A stretch of 16,566 nt of DNA from Candidatus Kaiserbacteria bacterium (GTDB lineage Bacteria > Patescibacteriota > Minisyncoccia > Phycocordibacterales > UBA12088). Every line of letters starts with the position of its first letter. Within the stretch, counting starts at the first letter, position 1. The stretch is taken from the NCBI GenBank assembly GCA_003561715.1, contig PWVU01000151.1:1-16566 (forward strand). The letters run 5' to 3'. The notes under the pieces were generated by a model. The model had not been told where the DNA came from. It did not search any database and saw nothing but the letters and a program-made list of their open reading frames with translations. The position numbers and the translations under genes were made by a program. Shown piece after piece: positions 1-5,979 of this stretch.

Positions 1-82
1 CGATGGGCGGGGAAGTTGGGTCGATTTGGGTGGGATATATTGGGGAAATGCTTTATTTTAGAGCTTTTTTCGTGCTTTGAGA

Positions 83-110
83 TTGACAAATGTGTATTTT
101 GTGATATTAT
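83..110 (+). promoter_or_regulatory. Strong sigma70-type promoter for the SPFH cassette
   Basis: A perfect -35 TTGACA (83-88) is followed by a 16-base spacer and -10 TATTAT (105-110). The -10 is preceded by TGA, which makes it an extended -10 (TGN). Transcription should start near 117, giving a leader of about 60 bases that contains a small TCTCGC/GCGAGA hairpin (129-134 with 147-152) and a good Shine-Dalgarno AAGGAGA (164-170). It is the best consensus promoter in the window. Confidence 0.75.
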
Positions 111-176
111 TTCAGACAGAGCCCTTTTTCTCGCGGGGTTAAAATGGCGAGATGAACGTTGACAAGGAGAGTCATC

Positions 177-1577
177 GTGGAGAACCGTAGCTTAATCATC
201 GCGGTGACCGTGCTTTTGCTGTTGGTCACTCTAGTCCCATGGCGCGCAGTCAACGCCGCCCTGACTGGCAGCAAACGCAGGCTTGCAAGAGAGGCGGTTG
301 CCATCCAACGAAGCCGAAACTCCCACAGGATGTACGGGAGGCAGGCAAGAAAGGGAGACCGTAAGTACCTCGGGTACAAACTGCTTTCACTTCTGCTAAC
401 CGTGGTCGCGAAGCTGGTGGTGCCAGTCATTCGTGACTGGCTTCTCATCAGGGTGCCGTTTTTCGCCGGCATTGTGTCAGCCGGCTCGCTTCTGGCGAGC
501 TTGGTGTTTCCTGCTTTTTTCTTACCTCTTAGCATCGTTGCGGGAGGGGCAGGATTCGGCTCGTTCAGTTTAGCGCGTAGTCGGCTCGAAGAGAGCGCGA
601 TGACTCGGGTCGAGGCAGACCCCCGGCAATACGCGCTTTGGAGCGTCTGGGCGATACCCACGTACCACGTGACGGGTCCAGGGCTCTACCCCAAGCTCCC
701 GTTCTTCCCATTCCAGATCGACCACATCATTCTGGATGGAAAGGTCTTCGCTCGCGATTTCACGATCATCGGTATCATCACCGAGAAGAATCGTGGCAAG
801 CGAACGAAAGGATCGGGTGAGGGTGGAATCCCGCTCTCGATCGGCATGGCCTACAGCTGGCGCGTCGACACAAAGGACCCACACACGTTCCTCGAGGCGG
901 GCGGTATGCAGAAGACCGTTCTGCAGATCGCACAACAAGAGGTGATGAAGGTTTCCTTCGGCGAAGGTGCGGAAGACCTGCGCGGTCCGGACGACATCCT
1001 GACGGATCGCATTCGCAGGATTCTCATCACGATGGGTGAGATGTACCACTATGACATCATCACCCAGAATCAACCCTTCGTCGCGGCCACTCTAATCCAC
1101 GCCCTGACGGAGTTCCCTCGCTTAGAGAAGGAGAGAATCAAGCGAAACGAAGACCCCTTAGGAATGGCGGCGTACGACAAGCACGTCGCCTACGTTGCGA
1201 GAGCGCAAGACGAGATGTCTCGCAACGGACTTGCCGCCGTTGTGGGGGTGGGGGTTTTACTCTACACTCTCGACGTAGTTCGGTTCGGTCGTCCGACCGC
1301 ACTGGACGAGGCTATCATTCGCCGCGAGGCGGCGCACGCCAAAGCCGATGAGGAGATCATCGGCACACAGGCGAATGTCCGCCAAGCGGAAATCGTCAAA
1401 GAAGCTCTCGACGCGGGACGGGCAACCGTCGAAACGATCGAGATTGAGCGTGCGGGCGATGGTGGTAACATGTACCGCCACAGCGTGAACGTCAACGGGC
1501 TTCCGCCCGCACTTGATGCGCTCATCAAGTGGATCACCAAGGGGCAAACGCCCCCCAACGGAGGTACCAATCCATGA
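177..1577 (+). CDS. Membrane-anchored SPFH/Band-7 domain protein
   Basis: A 466-residue membrane protein. A hydrophobic segment lies at about residues 5-21, with further hydrophobic stretches at 66-85 and 93-130. The soluble part begins near 145. The stretch GPGLYPKLPFFPFQ (167-180) is the classic entry of the SPFH/Band-7 fold (stomatin, prohibitin, flotillin, HflK/C), and residues 185-310 fit the rest. An Ala/Glu-rich helix follows (about 375-425, AHAKADEEIIGTQANVRQAE), like the coiled coil that makes these proteins oligomerise. Such proteins form membrane microdomain scaffolds and often govern proteases; the specific role here is unknown. The GTG start at 177 was chosen because AAGGAGA ends seven bases upstream; a TTG at 159 in the same frame overlaps that site. 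It overlaps the next gene by ATGA. The DNA looks richer in G and C than the pilin region. Confidence 0.75.
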   Translation: MENRSLIIAVTVLLLLVTLVPWRAVNAALTGSKRRLAREAVAIQRSRNSHRMYGRQARKGDRKYLGYKLLSLLLTVVAKLVVPVIRDWLLIRVPFFAGIVSAGSLLASLVFPAFFLPLSIVAGGAGFGSFSLARSRLEESAMTRVEADPRQYALWSVWAIPTYHVTGPGLYPKLPFFPFQIDHIILDGKVFARDFTIIGIITEKNRGKRTKGSGEGGIPLSIGMAYSWRVDTKDPHTFLEAGGMQKTVLQIAQQEVMKVSFGEGAEDLRGPDDILTDRIRRILITMGEMYHYDIITQNQPFVAATLIHALTEFPRLEKERIKRNEDPLGMAAYDKHVAYVARAQDEMSRNGLAAVVGVGVLLYTLDVVRFGRPTALDEAIIRREAAHAKADEEIIGTQANVRQAEIVKEALDAGRATVETIEIERAGDGGNMYRHSVNVNGLPPALDALIKWITKGQTPPNGGTNP

Positions 1578-2443
1578 ACATCAGGAGCATCCTGCGCGGG
1601 TATCACCCCGCACAGGTGGCGCTCGCCGTAGCGGGTGTCATCATCTTGCTGATCATCCTCTTTTCGGATGGGCCGGACTATCGTAACGGTTCGTTCTGGG
1701 AGGGAGACCCGTTTGCTGTGTGGTCGTGGGGCATGCGTTCAGGCGTGCTGAGCATTATGCTCATTCTTGTCGGTTCTGTCGGCTGGAAGCGCGCTTTTGG
1801 ACCAGGTGCCATCCTCGGCCTCATCAGCGCGGGGATGCTAACCTACGGCTGGTGGCACGTTCCACAGCGGAACGTCGATCATCGCTCGGGTGAAGCCGTT
1901 GTGATGGTCTTCCCTGAGTCGACACTTGCACACCCTTTTGGTGACCCGAGTCGACTGATTCGGATGCAGGTCAATCCCGAAACTTGCCCCTTCGACAACA
2001 ACGGGGTGAGAGCATGTCTCCATCCTCAGCACATGACGCGAGGTCGACCCATCCAGGCCGGTGACCTACCATTCTGCATCAATTGCGGAGTAGAGGCGCA
2101 ACAAGCCGAGATCGCACGCATCGCCCGCATCGGTCAAGAGCGGGTGGAGCTCACTGCCCAGCTCCAGCCAATCGAGCTTCCCCCGGGGGTTCGATCTGGT
2201 CCGATCTGCATCCCCCCCGATGGAAAGCGCTTCCACTGGGATGGGTTGGATCTGGTCGAGTCCATCCGTTTTGAGCGCGGTGGTGTCGTTAGAATCCTAA
2301 AGCGCAATGGCGGGGGCGAATGGGCCTGGTTCGCCGAGGATGGCGTCTCGCCTCCACCCTCGACAGGCGGGGCTAGGTGCCAGAATCTCACCGTGAAACC
2401 CCTGCCGGGGTACGGCGGAATCATCCTCGGCAAGTTCCTATAG
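1574..2443 (+). CDS. Membrane protein with Cys-rich, possibly metal-binding motif
   Basis: A 289-residue protein I do not recognise. There are three likely membrane helices: about 15-31, 54-71 and 78-94. The rest, about 100-289, is a soluble domain. This contains C138, C148, C168 and C171 in the pattern C-x9-C-x19-C-x2-C, with H150 and H153 close by, which could hold a structural zinc (inference). Two further cysteines sit at C212 and C269. A helical Ala/Glu/Arg-rich stretch (174-196) follows the CxxC pair. The start ATG at 1574 has GGAGG at 1560-1564 and overlaps the stop of the SPFH gene as ATGA, so the two are probably translationally coupled. SPFH proteins are often paired with a small membrane partner (NfeD and others); this one has no NfeD feature I can see. 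Function is unknown. Confidence 0.7.
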   Translation: MNIRSILRGYHPAQVALAVAGVIILLIILFSDGPDYRNGSFWEGDPFAVWSWGMRSGVLSIMLILVGSVGWKRAFGPGAILGLISAGMLTYGWWHVPQRNVDHRSGEAVVMVFPESTLAHPFGDPSRLIRMQVNPETCPFDNNGVRACLHPQHMTRGRPIQAGDLPFCINCGVEAQQAEIARIARIGQERVELTAQLQPIELPPGVRSGPICIPPDGKRFHWDGLDLVESIRFERGGVVRILKRNGGGEWAWFAEDGVSPPPSTGGARCQNLTVKPLPGYGGIILGKFL

Positions 2444-2472
2444 TTGGGGGTGGCTATGTGCCACCCTCGACG

Positions 2473-2540
2473 AGCGCGGGATGGTCCGCGACGAAGCTGC
2501 CCTACCAGCTTCGTCGCGCGACCACCCGCGCTTTTCTTTT
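2473..2540 (+). terminator. Strong Rho-independent terminator of the SPFH cassette
   Basis: Three stacked stem blocks are separated by single-base bulges: AGCGCGGG/CCCGCGCT (2473-2480 with 2525-2532), TGGTC/GACCA (2482-2486 with 2520-2524), and a perfect 13-bp inner stem CGCGACGAAGCTG/CAGCTTCGTCGCG (2487-2499 with 2506-2518). The loop is 6 bases. TTTTCTTTT follows. The minus side has no T tract, so it serves the plus-strand cassette only. The 2541-2623 stretch up to the convergent pilin gene holds nothing I recognise. Confidence 0.9.
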
Positions 2541-2623
2541 ATACGCCCCCTGCAAATCATTCGTCTATATTTTCGCACAAATACTCCGACTGACGTGCGC
2601 AATTCCCTACCCCACAGAAGAAC

Positions 2624-2950
2624 CTAATTAATCGGCAACTGTTGTGGAAGCATTTGGGGATCGGCGGAGTTTACGCCGAATGTGTTGAGTCCGATATTGA
2701 GCAGTGCAAAGACCGAGACCATCACTACCATACCAATAACGCCCCAGAGCATATGCTGGCGACCTTCGGCGCGCGCTTGGTCATTGCCAGCACTTATGAT
2801 GAATACAAAGCCGCCCCAGAGAAAATAGAGAAGCGCCGCCGCGAAAAGGAGTGCGAGGATGGGATTGACAATTGCGGCATTGACGCGTGCTACGAATTCA
2901 GCGGTTTGTTCCATAAAAGATTGGTATGCTGGGGAGTCGATGGGGGTCAT
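2624..2950 (-). CDS. VirB2-like T4SS pilin family protein (no signal peptide)
   Basis: A 108-residue protein with two membrane helices (about 30-53 and 66-88). They are joined by the short charged loop shared with its neighbours: LWGGFVFIISAGNDQARAEG, then GRQHMLWG. This is the core of the TrbC/VirB2-type pilin family that is common in CPR genomes. Unlike most paralogues here it has no N-terminal signal peptide; residues 1-29 are polar and amphipathic, and the C-terminal tail is Pro/Gln-rich. It is the last gene of the minus-strand cluster, about 130 bases after its upstream neighbour. That gap (2951-3080) shows no convincing promoter. It converges on the SPFH cassette. It might be a structural variant or an inner-membrane subunit rather than an exported pilin. 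Confidence 0.75.
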   Translation of the reverse strand: MTPIDSPAYQSFMEQTAEFVARVNAAIVNPILALLFAAALLYFLWGGFVFIISAGNDQARAEGRQHMLWGVIGMVVMVSVFALLNIGLNTFGVNSADPQMLPQQLPIN

Positions 2951-3080
2951 GTATAGGCATGATCAAGTACTACAACCAGACCTCTTCAGCGCACTTCCTA
3001 ATGTCTAGAGCACTACGAAACTTGGTTTGGTGAACAATTTTTATTGTCGCAATACACTATAGTATGTACTTGCAGAACAT

Positions 3081-3461
3081 CTATGTTGGCAAGTTACCAA
3101 CCGTAGGAGCGGGCGCCGTTTCACCCGACCCCTGAGTTCCGGTAAGCACACGAACTATTTGCACGATGCCCCATACTGATACGATAACAAATAGTGCAAT
3201 TATGCCCCATATCATTCTCTGCCTTCCCTTCCGACGTCCCTCATCATCGCCGGCACTGAATATAAAGACCGCAAGACCCCAGAAGAAAAGCAAAAGCGCA
3301 ACTGCAGTAACAAACGGTAATAGCAAAGCAACCACACTACCGACTTCACGAGTCGCTGTTGTGAGATACCCTAGGTCCGGATTTACTGCATACGAGTTAC
3401 CAGGTAAGGCGAGAAAAAAAACAAGTGCTGCGGTTGCTATTTGTTGTATACGTATATGCAT
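3081..3461 (-). CDS. VirB2-like T4SS pilin family protein
   Basis: A 126-residue secreted two-helix protein. A signal peptide (about 1-25, ending SYA) precedes a mature part with helices at about 42-71 and 84-106. The family signature FFWGLAVFIFSAGDDEGRR is followed by GRQRMIWGIIALFVIVSVWG. The tail is Thr/Pro/Gly-rich. VirB2-type subunits polymerise into the conjugative or T4SS pilus. I chose the ATG at 3461; an in-frame GTG at 3479 adds six residues but has no ribosome-binding site, and only a weak GTGGAA precedes the ATG. It lies 47 bases after the stop of the upstream paralogue, so the two are probably co-transcribed. Confidence 0.8.
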   Translation of the reverse strand: MHIRIQQIATAALVFFLALPGNSYAVNPDLGYLTTATREVGSVVALLLPFVTAVALLLFFWGLAVFIFSAGDDEGRRKGRQRMIWGIIALFVIVSVWGIVQIVRVLTGTQGSGETAPAPTVGNLPT

Positions 3462-3508
3462 AGGCGGTATGAGTTCCACTTGAGTGTATTAGTAACAATC
3501 TTACCTAA

Positions 3509-3922
3509 TCAGTCGCCATTCCCAGCACGAGTTCCTACATCAGATACTCCGGGCGCGTTGAAGGTTTGCGCTGTGGTGCCGAATAGATTTCGCAGAATCA
3601 CCACAATCCCCCATATAGAGACAATCACGAAGAGCGATATGATGCCCCAAATCATAAGCTGTCGCCCTTTTGCACGCTCAGTCTCGTCATCTGCCCTGAA
3701 GATAAAAACAGCAAGACCCCAAATAAACAGCACGAGAGCAATAGCAACAACAAGCGCGATCAAAAGATCTACCAATGTACCTGACTGGGTAACCAGTGAG
3801 CGAAAGTATCCCGCATCTTGCGCAAACGCAACCATCGGCAAACAGGCGAGCAGGAACGCCGCAGAGAGTCCAATTGCTATAGCATACCTGGTGATGAATG
3901 CTGAAATAGTTGAAATTTTCAT
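3509..3922 (-). CDS. VirB2-like T4SS pilin family protein
   Basis: A 137-residue two-helix secreted protein. The signal peptide spans about residues 1-34, with a clear AFA site followed by Gln (AFA|QD). The mature helices are at about 52-76 and 90-112. The family motif appears as FIWGLAVFIFRADDETERAK and then GRQLMIWGIISLFVIVSIWG. The usual AGD of the loop reads ADD here. It is the first gene after a strong terminator at 4024-4056, so it needs its own promoter. Upstream (3923-3990) TATAAC and TATGCT are possible -10 elements, but I find no convincing -35. Confidence 0.85.
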   Translation of the reverse strand: MKISTISAFITRYAIAIGLSAAFLLACLPMVAFAQDAGYFRSLVTQSGTLVDLLIALVVAIALVLFIWGLAVFIFRADDETERAKGRQLMIWGIISLFVIVSIWGIVVILRNLFGTTAQTFNAPGVSDVGTRAGNGD

Positions 3923-4023
3923 AACAGTTATATGAATATGTACATCCTAAGCATAGCAAATAATCCGGATCTGTAGTCTTTTTTATCCACAGTCATTTTT
4001 ATCGGCATACCCTTTTGCACAAC

Positions 4024-4056
4024 AAAACAAACCCCGTGTACATCGGGGTTTGTTTT
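4024..4056 (-). terminator. Rho-independent terminator between two pilin genes
   Basis: A perfect 13-bp stem AAAACAAACCCCG/CGGGGTTTGTTTT (4024-4036 with 4044-4056) with a 7-base loop. It ends in TTTGTTTT on either strand. It lies downstream of the pilin gene at 4132-4506 and separates it from the next pair. Confidence 0.85.
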
Positions 4057-4131
4057 GAGTGCTTTATTCTGTGTTTCGAGGTTACCATCTCGCCATACCT
4101 CAATGACAAAACATCTATCAGCACCTTCAGA

Positions 4132-4506
4132 CTAGAACGGTGTAGGTGTTGTATCAACCTCTCCAACACCCGGCACCGGCGCGCTTGTCCCGGTTTCGAC
4201 ATTGAAGATATTCGCGAGTACCGCAACGATACCCCATACGGCAACAATGACAAAGAGAGCCACAATACCCCATATCATGATACTGCGACCTTTTGCACGC
4301 GCTTCTTCATCTCCCGCATTCAAAATGAATACTGCAAGACCCCAAAAGAATAGAATAATAGCAATAGTGACGACCAGCGGTATCAACAGATTTAGAATTG
4401 CCTGGGTTGATACGACCAGACCACTTATGTAGCTGAGATCAGCTTGCGCAAATGCAAAAAGCGGTGCCAACGCAAATATCGATCCTGCAAGTAATGAGCG
4501 TTTCAT
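4132..4506 (-). CDS. VirB2-like T4SS pilin family protein, apparently monocistronic
   Basis: A 124-residue secreted two-helix protein. It has a compact signal peptide (MKRSLLAGSIFALAPLFAFA, cleavage after residue 20 leaving Gln). The mature helices are at about 37-64 and 76-101. Its family core is FFWGLAVFILNAGDEEARAK followed by GRSIMIWGIVALFVIVAVWG. The tail is Val/Pro/Thr-rich. It has its own likely promoter upstream (4520-4549) and its own terminator downstream (4024-4056), so it can be expressed separately from the other pilins. It may be the major pilin (inference). No Shine-Dalgarno precedes the ATG. Confidence 0.85.
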   Translation of the reverse strand: MKRSLLAGSIFALAPLFAFAQADLSYISGLVVSTQAILNLLIPLVVTIAIILFFWGLAVFILNAGDEEARAKGRSIMIWGIVALFVIVAVWGIVAVLANIFNVETGTSAPVPGVGEVDTTPTPF

Positions 4507-4519
4507 ATGTTCTTTTTAT

Positions 4520-4549
4520 CTTATATATATTGCTTAGTAATACGTACAA
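4520..4549 (-). promoter_or_regulatory. Probable promoter of the solo pilin gene
   Basis: On the minus strand, -35 TTGTAC (4544-4549) lies 18 bases from TATAAG (4520-4525), or 16 bases from an overlapping TATATA. The same -35 hexamer occurs in the lepB promoter. The ATG is 13 bases past the -10, implying a very short leader. Confidence 0.5.
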
Positions 4550-4633
4550 AAAGTATACGTTGAGTTGCATGTTTGCGATACGCTGTTTTCCACAAGCAAC
4601 ACAAATGCTTTTTTGTCAAAATAGGTGACGGAT

Positions 4634-5071
4634 TTAGTTGCAGGTTGAGACATCGGAGCGACCTATCTGCGGCGGGGGACAATCTGCTCCCTGCTCCAGT
4701 CCAAATATACGCAATACAATAGCGACTATGCCCCAAAGCGAGACTATCACAAAGAGTGCGATAATCCCCCAGATCATCACTCGCCGACCACTTGCCCTAC
4801 CCGCATCATCTCCGGCTGACCATATGAACACGGTCATGCCCCATACAAATACCAAGAGTGCGACCGCGAGCAAAAAAGGTGGAAGTAGTGCAATTACGGA
4901 GGCTATTTCGCGCAGGATGGTGTTTATGGTGACTTGTGCATGAGTGATAAGAGGTACTGTCCATGCGAATGCCACTACACCGGCAAGGTATAGACTCAAG
5001 AGCGCCGGGTTCGCTTGCGTGCCGAGCGCTTGTCTGTGCGCGAAATTGGTCAATTGGCGGGATTCGTCCAT
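4634..5071 (-). CDS. VirB2-like T4SS pilin family protein with C-terminal cysteines
   Basis: A 145-residue two-helix protein. It has a long N-region before the signal hydrophobic stretch (about 22-42) and a THA site followed by Gln at 45/46. The mature helices are at about 56-85 and 97-123. Its core is FVWGMTVFIWSAGDDAGRAS followed by GRRVMIWGIIALFVIVSLWG. The tail carries C131 and C145, which could form a disulphide; most paralogues lack these. The ATG at 5071 lies eight bases after the upstream pilin's stop, so the genes are almost certainly co-transcribed. An in-frame ATG at 5125 would overlap the upstream gene and place polar residues before the signal, so I rejected it. Confidence 0.8.
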   Translation of the reverse strand: MDESRQLTNFAHRQALGTQANPALLSLYLAGVVAFAWTVPLITHAQVTINTILREIASVIALLPPFLLAVALLVFVWGMTVFIWSAGDDAGRASGRRVMIWGIIALFVIVSLWGIVAIVLRIFGLEQGADCPPPQIGRSDVSTCN

Positions 5072-5079
5072 ACAAAATT

Positions 5080-5388
5080 TTAAAACAGACCAAAGGTAAT
5101 CCGTATCACGCGGATGACGCTCCATATGGATACTGCGATGACGAGAAATATAACACCCCAGAGAAGCATCTGCTTGCCCGTATTTCCTTTATCTTCCCCG
5201 CCCGCTTTAGAGATAAGCATGATGCCGCCAACGATTACGGCAAGCAAACTGCCGGCAAATACTATGGGGATGGCGAGGTCGATCAGTCCAATGAGGATAT
5301 TGACAAAACCACTGAATGTTGTTGCATCCGCCGGGATATTGCCGAGTAGTTCGGGCGGAAGCGATTGGGCGTGCGCGATTGCGTGCAT
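5080..5388 (-). CDS. VirB2-like T4SS pilin family protein, start uncertain
   Basis: A 102-residue two-helix protein from the only ordinary start in frame after the preceding stop (ATG 5388). Helices lie at about 33-60 and 76-98. The loop SKAGGEDKGNTGKQMLLWG is the divergent form of the family motif, with Lys replacing the usual Arg of GR. Residues 5-7 (AHA) followed by Gln-Ser look like a cleavage site, but only seven residues precede it, too few for a signal peptide. In-frame codons upstream encode a hydrophobic stretch (IVASLFDLIT) that would complete one, but no ATG, GTG or TTG is available there. Either a rare start (ATA or ATC) is used or the protein is inserted without a classic signal. 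It starts 26 bases after the neighbouring pilin stop. Confidence 0.7.
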   Translation of the reverse strand: MHAIAHAQSLPPELLGNIPADATTFSGFVNILIGLIDLAIPIVFAGSLLAVIVGGIMLISKAGGEDKGNTGKQMLLWGVIFLVIAVSIWSVIRVIRITFGLF

Positions 5389-5414
5389 AGTGATGAGATC
5401 GAATAATGACGCGA

Positions 5415-5927
5415 CTATGTTGCTTCGGGTACTGCCGTATGGTGTTGCGATGCGGGAGAGTTGATGGCGGGATTGTACACAACAAGAGAGGCGCTTGGCG
5501 ATGGCGCATGGGTGGTGATGTCGCGCACGGTTGCGGCGATGCCGATCGAGAGCGCTTTGGCGCCAAGTATGATAAGCGCGCCGATCAACACCCACAAGAG
5601 CGCTCTACGTGCCTCCGAAAGCGCTTCGGCTTTGCCCTGGGCGGTGACGAACTTAAAGCCTGCGTAGACGATCGCCAATACCAAGAACGGGAAGAGGATA
5701 AGGATGATCGCGTCCAGCACCGCGACGAGGAAGTCTTGGAGGGTAGTGAAGCGGAGGGGGTTGACGAGCCCGCCTGGTCCTGACGGCTCGGGGTCGGTAA
5801 CACCACCTGAAGATGCTTCTGGATCTGTTACTTGGGCACTTGCAACGCTGACAATTATGCTGTGTTGCAAAAAGCCTCCAGAAAAGACTGATAATATAAC
5901 CAAAACTTTAAAGAACATAAACGGCAT
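5415..5927 (-). CDS. Divergent VirB2-like T4SS pilin family protein, long tail
   Basis: A 170-residue secreted two-helix protein, the most divergent of the seven. The signal peptide runs to about residue 31 (ASA site followed by Gln). A low-complexity linker with a duplicated VTDPE(A/P)S unit (33-49) comes next, then helices at about 66-94 and 108-132. The loop is VTAQGKAEALSEARRALLW; the family's WG-x-x-VFI and GR-x-x-M-x-WG are only partly kept (YAGFKF, ARRALLW). The tail of about 35 residues is Ser/Pro/Ala-rich. I chose ATG 5927, from which a clean signal peptide begins; an upstream ATG at 5972 would place polar residues first. It is the first pilin after the solute-binding protein gene (52-base gap), so it probably shares that transcript. 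Confidence 0.7.
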   Translation of the reverse strand: MPFMFFKVLVILSVFSGGFLQHSIIVSVASAQVTDPEASSGGVTDPEPSGPGGLVNPLRFTTLQDFLVAVLDAIILILFPFLVLAIVYAGFKFVTAQGKAEALSEARRALLWVLIGALIILGAKALSIGIAATVRDITTHAPSPSASLVVYNPAINSPASQHHTAVPEAT

Positions 5928-5979
5928 TGATTTAAAAACTAGATACTTAATTGCTTCCACACAGCATCGCAACCCTTGA

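Noticed and set aside
570..1073. 167-codon open frame on the minus strand opposite the SPFH gene
   Set aside because: It is antisense to a well-supported gene with promoter and ribosome-binding site, and its product has no recognisable feature.
3983..3991. Perfect DnaA-box sequence TTATCCACA between two pilin genes
   Set aside because: It is a single copy without neighbouring boxes, an AT-rich unwinding stretch, or dnaA/dnaN genes, so there is no support for an origin.
5072..5125. N-terminal extension of the pilin starting at 5125
   Set aside because: It would overlap the upstream pilin's coding end in another frame and place a polar stretch before the signal region; ATG 5071 fits the short intergenic spacing.
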